From: Protula sp. h YS-2021
Lineage: Eukaryota > Annelida > Polychaeta > Sabellida > Serpulidae
Reading direction: 5' to 3'
Assembly (NCBI GenBank): GCA_949752745.1
Contig: OX457029.1
Span: 9,153,511-9,217,510, forward strand
Length of the DNA: 64,000 bases
The position numbers and the translations under genes were made by a program. How positions within the stretch are numbered: the stretch's first letter is position 1; every line of letters starts with the position of its first letter. Shown one piece after another: positions 1-8,732 of this stretch. Under the pieces are notes generated by a model. The model did no database searches and was not told where the DNA came from. It saw nothing but the letters and a program-made list of their open reading frames with translations.

Positions 1-115
1 CTGTTGCACTTTGTGAAACAAGTGCAACAAGCTTGTTTCACAAAGTGCAACAGTCGTGTTGCACTTGTTTCACAAAGTGCAACAAGTGAAACAAGTTGCA
101 TTTGTATGGCGCACT
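1..115. repeat. Palindromic short repeat cluster
   Basis: The motif GTTGCACTTTGTGAAACA and its reverse complement recur several times in about 110 bases, giving nested inverted and direct repeats. No coding potential is seen. It is a simple repeat or the edge of a foldback element cut by the window start. Confidence 0.6.
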
Positions 116-224
116 TTGATTGGTTCTGAAAAAGCTAAGCAAACGCTCGCAACGGAGAGCTATCGCGGCTTGTCTGTTGAACGATCTGATAATGACATAC
201 ATACGTTAGACTAATTATGTTCAC

Positions 225-415
225 ATAGCAATTACATAGTCATATAGCTATATGATGTTACATAGTCACATAGTGTCACATAGTGTTACATTATGTTACA
301 CAGTGTCACATAGGGTTACATAGTGCCACATAATGTTACATAGTGTAACAGTGTTACATAGTGTCACATAATGTTACATAGTGTCACATAATGTTACATA
401 GTGTAACAGTGTCAC
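225..415. repeat. ACATAGTGTC-type minisatellite
   Basis: Imperfect tandem copies of a unit of 10-12 bases (ACATAGTGTC / ACATAATGTT variants) run for about 190 bases. From 416 to 690 I see only unremarkable AT-rich sequence with two similar CTTTCCAAAGAATAAC segments and no supported gene. Confidence 0.7.
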
Positions 416-689
416 TTACCACGACTGTTTTGTCAATTCGTCTCCAATCTTTCACTTCCTTTCCAAAGAATAACCAATCGTTCACTTTCCTTTTCCAAAG
501 AATAACTAATGTTTCACTTCGTCTCCTATGTGTATTCCAGTCAATCCTTCACTTGTTCTTCAACAGCACAGCACAACACAATAGGTAAGAGCAACTGATT
601 TCACTTTTTTTCCATGTGTATCCAACGGCAGTCAGAGCATGAATGATGCATATGTGCACAGACAATGTGCTCTTATAGGAGTGTTGAAT

Positions 690-905
690 CACATCCTAGG
701 GGGGGGGGGGGTCCCATGGTATATAATTGTTCACCAGGGGGGTTCCCCATGCTATATGATTCTTGACCAGGGGGGGGGGAGGGGGGGTCCCCATGCTATA
801 TGATTCTTGACCAGGGGGGGGGTCCCCATGGTATATGATTCTTCACCAGGGGGGGGGGGGTCCCCATGGTATGATTCTTCACCGGGGGGGGGGTCCCCAT
901 GATAT
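690..905. repeat. G-run minisatellite (GGGGGGGTCCCCATG unit)
   Basis: About six copies of a 35-45 base unit, each a run of 6-13 G followed by TCCCCATG, TATATGATTCTT and CACCA. It is G-quadruplex-prone. The layout (G-run, TCC, AT-rich spacer) resembles the arrays upstream of the terminal genes of the polinton (4170-4362 and 18756-18892), though the spacer differs. It may belong to the diverged polinton whose end lies near 1277. Confidence 0.7.
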
Positions 906-913
906 GAAAGTGA

Positions 914-998
914 TGCCCGAGGGCGGGTTCGATCCATTGACCTTCAGATCATGGGTCCGTTTACGGGCCCTGCGCTCTACCAACTGAGCCATTCAGGC
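914..998 (-). pseudogene. tRNA-like relic (Phe-like) or SINE head
   Basis: On the minus strand a 7-bp acceptor stem (GCCTGAA with CTCGGGC, one mismatch) brackets a D-arm with a good A box (TGGCTCAGTTGG) and a B-box-like GGATCGAACCC. A CTGAAGG anticodon-loop-like segment recalls tRNA-Phe. The anticodon region is about 12 bases too long and its stem does not pair, so a functional tRNA is unlikely. A tRNA pseudogene or the head of a tRNA-derived SINE fits better. Confidence 0.45.
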
Positions 999-1089
999 CA
1001 GAAGGTTTATGATCGGGAAAATTTTCCTCATATACATGATTGACAGGTCATGTGACACATGATTGACAGGTCATGTGACACATGATTGA

Positions 1090-1277
1090 CAGGTCACGTG
1101 ACGAATGACGTCATGATGACGTCATTGACACGGGCGCGCGCTTTAATATCTGTTCCAGAACATCCTATGACGTCATTATGACGTCACTGTGCTTAAACTC
1201 TCATGAGAGTTCTAGCACACCTCGTGACGTCATGATGACGTCACTTCCCGTGCTTAAACTCTCGTTTCTCAACTACT
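1090..1277 (+). mobile_element. Diverged polinton right terminus (candidate)
   Basis: This stretch has the same architecture as the right end of the complete polinton (22865-23088): a perfect or near-perfect hairpin (1189-1218), then ACCTC, then two TGACGTCA-type palindromes, then CACTTCC, then one more copy of the hairpin arm, then TTCTCNNCTACT. Only the hairpin arm sequence differs (CTTAAACTCTC here, TTTTCGGAACCCC there), and it differs in all arm copies together. I infer the end of a second, diverged polinton extending leftwards, terminating near 1277. No genes of it are recognisable in the 1.2 kb available. Confidence 0.55.
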
Positions 1278-1329
1278 TATACAGTGCCCAGTAATAGAAA
1301 CAGTTTTTTATTTGCAAGCCATATTTCAC

Positions 1330-1711
1330 GAATGTTTGTCTAAGGCAACGTTGTTTTCAAAATTAATCAAACGAGTGTCTGTAGAAAAGAATTACAAATA
1401 TTCAAACGTTCTGATATTTCAGGCATATATTTCCATTTGCCACTTTACAATGGTTTTTCAAAAGCATTGGGGCGACAGTTACGAGGCATTTGCATGACGG
1501 ATTAAGTCAATGGCTAGAAACAAAAAAACATATTTGGCCATGGGTACCTCTGTCTAACGCTGCGTTATTTTCAAAATTAATCAAACGAATGTCTATAGAA
1601 AAGAAATACAAATATTAAAACATTGTAATACTTCAGGCATATGTTTCCATTGGTCACTTGATTTTTCAAAAGCACTGTACGACAGCTACGAGGCATTTGC
1701 ATTACAATAGG
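1330..1711. repeat. Tandem duplication of about 220 bp
   Basis: Segment 1330-1495 and segment 1552-1711 share long stretches (TTTTCAAAATTAATCAAACG, then a GTCT-TAGAAAAGAA block, then TTCAGGCATATNTTTCCATT, then ACGAGGCATTTGCAT). This is a diverged direct duplication. No open frame is maintained between the copies, so it does not look coding. Confidence 0.65.
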
Positions 1712-1854
1712 TAGTCTTTTGAGCTCTTTTATTCGTGTGACGTCTAAAAGGTAGGTGGGAGGAGATAGGGCCCTTTGGAGAACACATCTTTTTTTAAAAT
1801 TTCCTTGATTTGGTAGTGGCTTCAAAAACATTTTCTTTGAGAACGGGGGAGTAT

Positions 1855-1950
1855 AGGCCGCCGGGGGGTTTTAGTCGGGGGGGGGGGGGGGGGTTTGACG
1901 GGGGGGGGGTTAGGGCTGGGGGGGGGGGGGTTTCGGTCGGGGAGGTTTGG
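1855..1950. repeat. G-rich tract
   Basis: Several runs of 8-16 G separated by short T-rich spacers (GGGTTTTAGTCGGG, GGGTTTGACGGG, GGGTTAGGGCTGGG). It has obvious G-quadruplex potential on the plus strand. From 1951 to 2802 nothing else recognisable is seen. Confidence 0.7.
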
Positions 1951-2802
1951 GCCTAGACTCTTCAAAAACCTCTTCATATTCTGTCGTACAAGGAGAATAT
2001 GTCTTTGCCTCTGTTAACACTCCAGTAAAAATTATAGCGTCTTGTTAACATCCACGATGAAATATTAGCTTTGTCGATAGGTGGCAACAATTCTTTAGAT
2101 TGCATTTACGCCCGTGCCCATATTGTCACCTGAGATCAGGGACGTGCCGTCAAAAAATTCTCGTCATTTTTGCCTTGGGCGAGTATCTGGAAATTAAAGG
2201 CAGCTTGGCGTTTAGGTTAATAATGGCCCAAGATGAGACCAGTGAGAGCTATCGCAAGGGGATATTTCCCGAAGATGGTTCTCGTCTGATGGTCAATCTT
2301 CAGGATTCTGAAAGGTGTGGCAAAACAGTTCAGTTCTCGTAGTTTAGGGACAGAGTGTATTATGGTGATGTAATTAACCTTAAACGATTTTTATAACGCT
2401 TAATCGTTTTATTGATATTAATTAAAAACGTGTTCGGATTATGAGTTGTTGATTGCCTCTTTAGGAAATATTATTGACCACTGCAGCATGGCTGTGACCG
2501 CAAATGACCGTGTTTGGAATATGGGAGTAAATATTTCTTATACAGGATAGCACTGACTCAAAATGAGAAATCTTTTAAACAGCTTGGGATTGAATTAAAC
2601 TCATAGAATCATTTTATCAAACTCTTAGCCAAATAACGCTTGAATATCCTAGGCCAGACGGTGTAGCATTACATGTATGTAAACAGTTCTTGTTTTGCCA
2701 GAACTTACTCAGTGTGAAAGATTTATGACAAATAAACTAAAAAATGGAGACAGATTGGATCTGGCGTTGTGTGCAGGAAGCTATACTGAAACTAATTGTG
2801 AG

Positions 2803-2808
2803 GCTTTT
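2803..2808. repeat. Target-site duplication, left (GCTTTT)
   Basis: GCTTTT lies immediately outside the left TIR, and the same hexamer lies immediately outside the right TIR at 23089-23094. Polintons characteristically make 6-bp target duplications, so this fixes both ends of the element to the base. Confidence 0.9.
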
Positions 2809-3536
2809 AGTAGGGGAGAAGTGGGGTTCCGAAAACAGGAAGTGACGTTATAATGACGTCAGGAGGTGTTTTCGGAGCCCCATGGGGTTCCGAAAACAGT
2901 GACGTCATATTGACGTCATATTGACGTCATATGGTTGTCATATGGTTGTCATATGGTTATCATATGGTTGCCATATGAACGTCATAATGACGTCATGAGG
3001 TGTTTTCGGAGCCCCATGGGGTTCCGAAAACAGTGACGTCATATTGACGTCATATTGACGTCATATGGATGTGTTATTGACGTGATATGGAGATCATATG
3101 GAGATCATATGGAGATCATATGGAGGTCATATGGAGGTCATATGAACGTCATATGAACGTCATAATGACGTAATATGGAGAGTGGGCGGCCATTCAAACG
3201 GGCGGCCATTCAAACGGCATTCAAACGGGCGGCCATTCCAACGACCATTCAAACAACTATCCAACGGCAGACGGACAGATGAGACACCTCCCCAAACGTA
3301 CAAGTTCTCCATTTTATAAATAGAGAACTCATAGCTACATGGTTAGAGCTCACCTATAAAGCCCCCTTAAAGTCAAAAAGGGGGTATAAAAAAAGGGGTA
3401 AAAAAAATCACCCTTTTTTTTTTTTTTTTTTTTTTTAAGCATTTCCCACACTCTCATGCATACACATACATACTAACACCATGACACGATTAGCGCTTAT
3501 TTCGTATTAGTGGATGGCCCTTAGAAGGGCCGGAAG
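2809..3536 (+). repeat. Left terminal inverted repeat
   Basis: About 0.73 kb that matches the reverse complement of 22457-23088 (outer part) and of 19917-20020 (inner part). It contains hairpins made of TTCCGAAAACA arms, eight perfect TGACGTCA octamers, strings of CATATG-containing units and a poly-T tract at 3414-3436. The inner edge runs up to the stem-loop just past the stop codon of the RING gene. Confidence 0.92.
3516..3531 (-). terminator. Histone-type 3' stem-loop (RING gene)
   Basis: On the minus strand it reads GGCCCT-TCTA-AGGGCC, a 6-bp stem with a 4-nt loop starting 22 nt after the stop codon. The histone mRNA stem-loop consensus is GGYYYU-UHUH-ARRRCC; stem and loop both fit. It is followed by ATCCA and, exactly 12 nt after the stem, by GAAATAAG, a purine-rich element placed like a histone downstream element. 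No AATAAA is seen close by. Function is inferred. Confidence 0.6.
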
Positions 3537-3552
3537 GTTTTTGCTGTCAGAC

Positions 3553-4107
3553 TTAGAAGAATTCGACAATGTCTTGGATTGGCCTTGCGCAGTGTGTTAA
3601 TTGCTGGCTGTTGAAAACGTAATGATCCGTTTTCAGTCCGCAGGTGAAGCATGCAGTCATGTATTCATCAGCAAGCGCCATCATGTGAGTCCAAATTGCA
3701 GCGCAGTAAATACATGATTGATGGCCGCAATCCACAGCAATAACGCGATCAGGACTGAGCATGCAGCCGCATGAGATACATATGTCGAGGTCTTGCTGGA
3801 GGAAGAATCTTCCCCATGCTGGATACTCTTCCTCCTCAAGTCTTGATGGCACCAATTCCCCCAGCATGGTGCATCGGAAGTAGGCCTCAACGTAATGTCC
3901 CTGCTCAATATTTTCCAACCGCTTTCCCAGCGTCACCCTCCGGTTAAAAAAGACCGGAACACAGAGGACCTTGGCGTTGGCAGGGTTCGGCAGCATCTGG
4001 TAGAAAAAAAATCTCTCAGGCTGGAACGCTGGCGGCACCACCGGCACTTGCACCTCCCTGACTTCCCTCACCGTGAGAACATCGTTTAACGCATAGAAGA
4101 GCTCCAT
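3553..4107 (-). CDS. RING-finger protein, polinton left-end gene
   Basis: About 184 aa, starting at the MELFYAL methionine (4105-4107), which lies about 50 bp downstream of a TATA box; the frame stays open further upstream only through the GC-run repeats. The C-terminal third holds a C3HC4 RING pattern: C-x2-C, 13 residues, C-x-H-x2-C-x2-C, then a final C-x2-C after a helical stretch. RING proteins usually act as E3 ubiquitin ligases; a role against host defences or in host reprogramming is inference. The N-terminal half is not recognised. The gene faces outward, ends at the TIR edge and shares a divergent promoter region with the next gene. Confidence 0.75.
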   Translation of the reverse strand: MELFYALNDVLTVREVREVQVPVVPPAFQPERFFFYQMLPNPANAKVLCVPVFFNRRVTLGKRLENIEQGHYVEAYFRCTMLGELVPSRLEEEEYPAWGRFFLQQDLDICISCGCMLSPDRVIAVDCGHQSCIYCAAIWTHMMALADEYMTACFTCGLKTDHYVFNSQQLTHCARPIQDIVEFF

Positions 4108-4157
4108 AACCGTGAGTGATGAAAGCGGTTGTGAGCCTGAACTGAAATGGCTACCAC

Positions 4158-4164
4158 TTATATA
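4158..4164 (-). promoter_or_regulatory. TATA box of the RING gene
   Basis: On the minus strand TATATAA, followed about 25-30 bases later by TCAGTT, which fits an initiator, and then by the first ATG. This supports the chosen start of the RING gene. Confidence 0.6.
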
Positions 4165-4169
4165 CCACT

Positions 4170-4362
4170 TGAAGTAAGGACCCCCCCCTGGCAGCAGATA
4201 TGAAGCAAGGACCCCCCCCTGGTAGCAGATATGAAGCAAGGACCCCCCCTAGGCAGCGGATATGAAGCAAGGACCCCCCCCCCCCCCTGGGCAGCGAATA
4301 CGAAGCAAGGACCCCCCCCCCAGGCAGCGAATATGAAGTAAGGACCCCCCCCCCCATTCAGC
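4170..4362. repeat. C-run repeats between divergent promoters
   Basis: Five to six copies of a unit of about 37 bases: GCAGCRGATATGAAGCAAGGA followed by 7-14 C. They sit exactly between the TATA boxes of two divergent genes. On the other strand the unit reads as a G-run plus TCCTTGCTTCA, which is also the core of the array upstream of the right-end gene (18756-18892). A shared promoter element or quadruplex-forming regulator is plausible. Confidence 0.75.
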
Positions 4363-4389
4363 ATATAATGCGAGGATGGTTGCTAGTAG

Positions 4390-4397
4390 TATATAAA
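4390..4397 (+). promoter_or_regulatory. TATA box of the small Cys-rich gene
   Basis: TATATAAA followed by GG, 39 bases before the ATG at 4436. It is a strong metazoan-type TATA box and pairs divergently with the one at 4158-4164. Confidence 0.65.
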
Positions 4398-4435
4398 GGT
4401 GGGTTACAGCTACATTATCCAACACAGGCAGCAAG

Positions 4436-4789
4436 ATGTCAACAAGTCGTAAAATCACAGTGATGCGAAACGGCAAGGCAGTGACGCTAACGACTGAGTG
4501 TTATAAGTGTTGGGTATGGTTGGAGTACCCAGGTCAACCACACAACTGCCCGGTGCACCACAATGCACCACGACATTACTGCTGCAAAACTTGTGGTGGA
4601 CTGCTCTGGTACAAGTTTACTGCGAGATTGCCAGGACCGCAACCATGCACGGACTGCTGGTGGTGCGGTGCGACGCTGAAAAACTTTGGCTACTATAACT
4701 TCCATCCGTTCAAGTGTGCACGAAGACCGTTCTCCATGGAACAATTTTACAGATATCAGTGTGATTGTGGAAATCCGACTTGTTGGTGA
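4436..4789 (+). CDS. Small Cys/Trp-rich zinc-binding protein
   Basis: 117 aa, not recognised. The sequence has many paired cysteines and histidines: a CYKC pair, NCPVHH, CCKTCGG, CTDCWWCG and a C-terminal CDCGNPTC, arranged like two or three zinc ribbons. The N-terminus is short and basic. It starts just after a TATA box and ends 24 nt before a histone-like stem-loop, so it is a compact single-gene transcription unit between the RING gene and the polymerase. Its expression class (early, with the other stem-loop genes) is inferred from these signals only. Confidence 0.65.
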   Translation: MSTSRKITVMRNGKAVTLTTECYKCWVWLEYPGQPHNCPVHHNAPRHYCCKTCGGLLWYKFTARLPGPQPCTDCWWCGATLKNFGYYNFHPFKCARRPFSMEQFYRYQCDCGNPTCW

Positions 4790-4813
4790 AGAGCCAACTC
4801 ACTAACATCTTTC

Positions 4814-4829
4814 GGCCCTTCTGAGGGCC
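4814..4829 (+). terminator. Histone-type 3' stem-loop (Cys-rich gene)
   Basis: GGCCCT-TCTG-AGGGCC, 6-bp stem and 4-nt loop, 24 nt after the stop codon; then ATCCT and, 12 nt past the stem, GAAATGAAAA. The next TATA box is only 49 bases further on and no AATAAA lies between. This copy is internal and not part of the TIRs, so it is independent evidence for the motif. Confidence 0.6.
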
Positions 4830-4878
4830 ATCCTCTGCTATGAAATGAAAACGCAAATTCTGTCTATGTATGAGTGTG

Positions 4879-4886
4879 TATAAAAG
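4879..4886 (+). promoter_or_regulatory. TATA box of the polymerase gene
   Basis: TATAAAAG followed by GGG, about 70 bases upstream of the first ATG at 4950. A CATTTCAGCATT segment about 30 bases downstream could be the initiator. Confidence 0.6.
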
Positions 4887-4949
4887 GGGTATGTCTGAGA
4901 TTACATTTCAGCATTTTAGTTTCAGCAGTTGACGGAACAACAACCAGCT

Positions 4950-7900
4950 ATGATGAAAAGTGAAGAGCATGGGAAAGGAGTAAAGAGACAAAGGATGGAA
5001 GAAGATGACATTTGGCCATACGGTCAAGTTCAGTGTATGGAATGCAATGTGAAATTTCCATCTATGGATACTTATGAGACACATACATGCAGTAAAGCTG
5101 AGATGAAAGGAGCAAAGAGACAAAAGATGGAAGAAGATGACATTTGGCCATACGGTCAAGTTCAGTGTATGGAATGCAATGTAAAATTTCCATCTATGGA
5201 TACTTATGAGGCACATGCATGCATACCAGCTGAGATGGATAATGTACCTCATGAAGAACATGTTTCAAAGAAACAAAAGACAGGACAAGTAGGGAGAGGT
5301 AGAAGGCTTAGTCTTGGTGAAAACGCGCAGGAAAAACGGTTTGAATCTGAGGATGGATCAGATTTACTGCTTGAAATGCGACAGCAAGAGAACCGTATCA
5401 AGGCACATTTGTTGGAGACCTTAAACCATGGAATGAAATGGTACATTGTCGTACATGCACGTTTCAAGAAACTGACAGCAAATGATGAAGGTGTTATGGT
5501 AGAACAAGTGGATAATGCATTTATCAGCAGTCCAACATATGCAGCATACAATCCAGCAGATATTGAGCAGGACCTGCCAGAAGCCTATAAAGAATTATTT
5601 ACCAAGTTTGACGAACATGAGCGACAAGGCTCTGGCTGGGTATTGGATAACATACTGTACATTGAAGTACATACAGCTACGTTGGTTCCTCTAGAAGCGA
5701 GTAGTTATGTTCCACTACCGAAGAAAGTGAAGAAAACAGAAGGTGTGATAAACATTAAGAATGATGATAACAAGTGTTTCTTATGGTCAGTATTGGCTTA
5801 CCTTCACCCTCATGACAACAACCCGAATCGCGTGAATCATTACAAGCCATTTGAGAAGGAATTAAAGGTAGAGGGTATGACATTTCCGACACCAATTACT
5901 GACATTTCAAAGTTTGAAAAGGAGAACGATGTAGCCATCAACGTGTTTGGATATGAACAAGATGTAGTTGTTCCAATACAACTTAGTCGAAACGTCAGTG
6001 TGAGAGAAATCAACTTACTTCTGATTAGCAATGACAAGACGAGGCATTACTGCCTCATCAAGAATTTTAGCAGACTTATGTCTTATCGATCAAAGCATAA
6101 GGCTGCATATTTTTATTGTTTCAACTGTCTTCACGGGTTTGTACGACAAGATCTTTTAGATAAACATCGTGAAGTGTGTGACAAGAATGGAGCACAACGT
6201 TTATCATTTCCCAAGGAACCCTTCATCAAGTTCAAGAATGTGGCTAAACAACAGCGAGCACCTTTTGTGATTTATGCCGACTTTGAATGTTTCACGCAAA
6301 AGCATGAAGAAGGAGACAAGTATCAACATCATCGTCCAAACAGCTTTGCCTATGTGGTTGTAAGCCAGTACGACACACGTGCACCAGTTGTGTATCGAGG
6401 AGACAATGCTGTGAAAGTCTTTTTAGACCATATGGTGAATGAACGTGATCGTATTGTACGTGGTTTAGAGCGGCCAAAGGAAATGGTGATGACTCGTGAA
6501 GACAAAAGGAATTTCAAGAACGCTGTTGATTGCTACATTTGTCATGAACCTCTAGGAGCAGATCGTGTGAGAGATCATGACCATATCAATGGCAAATATC
6601 GTGGAGCAGCGCATAATGAATGCAACTTACAATTTCGACTTAGAAAGGATCAGTAAGGGGATAAAGATTCTTTTATCATTCCCGTGTTTTTCCACAATTT
6701 GCGAGGCTATGACAGTCACCTGATCATGGAGGAAATTGGGAAATTCAAAGGTGAAACGATTACAGTCATTCCCAACACCATTGAAAAATATATTGCATTC
6801 ACCATGGGCAATCTGAAATTTACAGACAGCTTTCAGTTCATGAGTACCTCTCTACAGAAGTTGGTATCCAACCTTGCAGCAGAAGGGAAAGATAACTTCT
6901 ACAACATGACCTCTAACATTCATGATAGTGACCAACAAGATTTGTTGTTGAGAAAGGGAGTGTACCCCTATGATTATGTGGACGAACCATCCAAGTTTGC
7001 TGAAACACAGCTGCCATCAAAGGACAAGTTTTATAGTCAGCTTAGCGAAGAGGACATTAGCGACGAGGATTATGCGCATGCACAGAAGGTGTGGGATACA
7101 TTCAACTGTACCACATTTGGTGAATACCACGACCTGTACCTGAAATCAGATGGGTTATTACTAGCTGACGTGTTTGAAAATTTTCGTCAAGTATGCCTCA
7201 ACACGTATGAATTGGATCCTGCTCACTACTATACAGCACCAGGACTGTCGTGGGATGCAATGTTGAAAGCGACAAAGGTGAAGTTGAAATTGATCAATGA
7301 CATTGACATGTATCAAATGGTTGAGCAAGGCATACGCGGAGGAATATCTGTGATCACACACAAGTATGCGAAAGCGAATAATCCCTACGTAGCAGATTAC
7401 AATTCTGAGATACCAAGCAACTATCTGATGTACCTCGACGCAAACAACTTGTATGGCTGGGCCATGTCACAAAGCATGCCGCAAAGAGGATTTATGTGGG
7501 TGAGCGAGCCAGAATCCCTCGATTTCATGGATGTAGCTGAAGATGATGACATTGGATTCATTTTGGAAGTGGATTTAGAATATCCAAATTCAATCCATGA
7601 TCGTCATAATCACTACCCACTGGCTCCAGAACGAAAATGTGTCAAAGTTGGAGAATTGTCAGAGTACAGTCAGAAGCTGCGGGAAGATCTAAACATGAAA
7701 GAGAAACCCAGTGAAAAGCTCATTCCTAACTTGTCTGACAAGAAGAAATATGTACTTCATTACAGGAATTTACAACAGTACGTCTCACTGGGGTTGAAAG
7801 TTCATCGCGTCATCATGTTTGAACAGAGCAAATGGTTGGCGAAATACATTACCTTGAACACGGAAAAGAGAAAATTGGCCAAGAACCCATTTGAGAAAGA

Positions 7901-8675
7901 CTTCTTCAAACTGATGAACAACTCGGTGTTTGGCAAAACCATGGAAAATGTGAGAAAGCGAATCAATGTTGAACTTGTTCACAAGGAAAAGCGGTTCAAG
8001 AAACTTGTAGCCAAACCTTCTTTCCACAAATTCAAAATTTTCAACGAAGATTTGACCGCGGTACATTTACGCAAAGTGGACTTGCTTCTGGATAAACCCA
8101 TTCAAGTCGGCTTCGCCATTCTCGACCTCAGCAAAGTGCTCATGTTCAACTTTCATTACAACTACATCATGGTCAAGTATCCCAATGCCAAGTTGTTGTT
8201 CAGCGACACCGACAGTCTATGTTACGACATAGAAACGGAAGATATCTACAAGGATATGCAGCAAGATGCTGACCTGTTCGACAAAAGTGACTATCCGCCA
8301 AATCACTTCCTACATTCCAACGTGAACAAAAAAGTGCTTGGAAAAATGAAGGATGAGACGGCAGGCATCCCCATTGAAGAGTTTGTTGGACTCAGACCGA
8401 AAATGTACAGTTTATTGTGCGGTGGGAAAGAAAAACATACAGCTAAAGGCATCACTCAAGCTTGTCAAAGACGCATTAAACATGCGCAGTATAGAGACAG
8501 TTTGTTCAAGAAAACTCAAACGATGGCTACAGAACACATTATTCGAAGTCATAGTCATCAGCTTTTCTCGGAGAAGTTGAGGAAAATAGCCCTCTCCCCA
8601 TTTGACGACAAGCGATATGTATTGGATGATGGCTATTCCACTTTAGCGCATGGACATTACAAAGCAATAGCATAA
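4950..8675 (+). CDS. polB: Protein-primed family-B DNA polymerase, with in-frame stop
   Basis: About 1,240 codons in one frame, interrupted by a single TAA at 6654-6656. Start is the first ATG (4950). Order of parts: two nearly identical C2HC zinc modules (about residues 25-95); a region with DNKCF and a later RHYC that recalls an OTU-like Cys/His pair (inference); a C2HC zinc finger; Exo I motif DFE (6279-6287); an HNH/endonuclease-VII-like zinc module with DHDHINGKYRG; the stop; Exo II HNLRGYD (6693-6713); motif A YLDANNLYG (7431-7457); motif B KLMNNSVFG (about 7908); motif C SDTDS (8202-8216). All catalytic residues are present. It replicates the element by protein priming in the known family. 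Unless the stop is read through, only the N-terminal half is made. Confidence 0.9.
4980..5243 (+). repeat. In-frame tandem duplication inside polB
   Basis: Bases 4980-5111 and 5112-5243 are a near-identical 132-bp (44-codon) direct repeat. Each unit encodes a basic stretch, an acidic patch, WPYGQVQC and a C-x2-C-x12-H-x-C zinc module. The few differences indicate a recent duplication. Confidence 0.85.
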
Positions 8676-8732
8676 AAGAGGGAGGTCCTCCAACGGAAGA
8701 GTTATTTGAGGTGTGAACATTGAAGCGTCAAC

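Noticed and set aside
391..588. 65-codon open frame in the left flank
   Set aside because: Low-complexity Ser/Phe/Thr composition over repeated CTTTCCAAAGAATAAC segments, no ATG start, no similarity recognised.
2100..2342. 80-codon open frame upstream of the polinton
   Set aside because: No ATG at its start, no motif and no supporting promoter or splice context; could be chance.
3410..3436. Poly-T tract as a retroposon tail
   Set aside because: It is part of both TIRs of the polinton and marks the point of array expansion on the right; no retroposon body is next to it.
6651..6700. Short intron removing the polB stop
   Set aside because: GTAAGG is a fair donor, but the nearest AG gives a 14-nt intron and later ones remove the essential Exo II motif.
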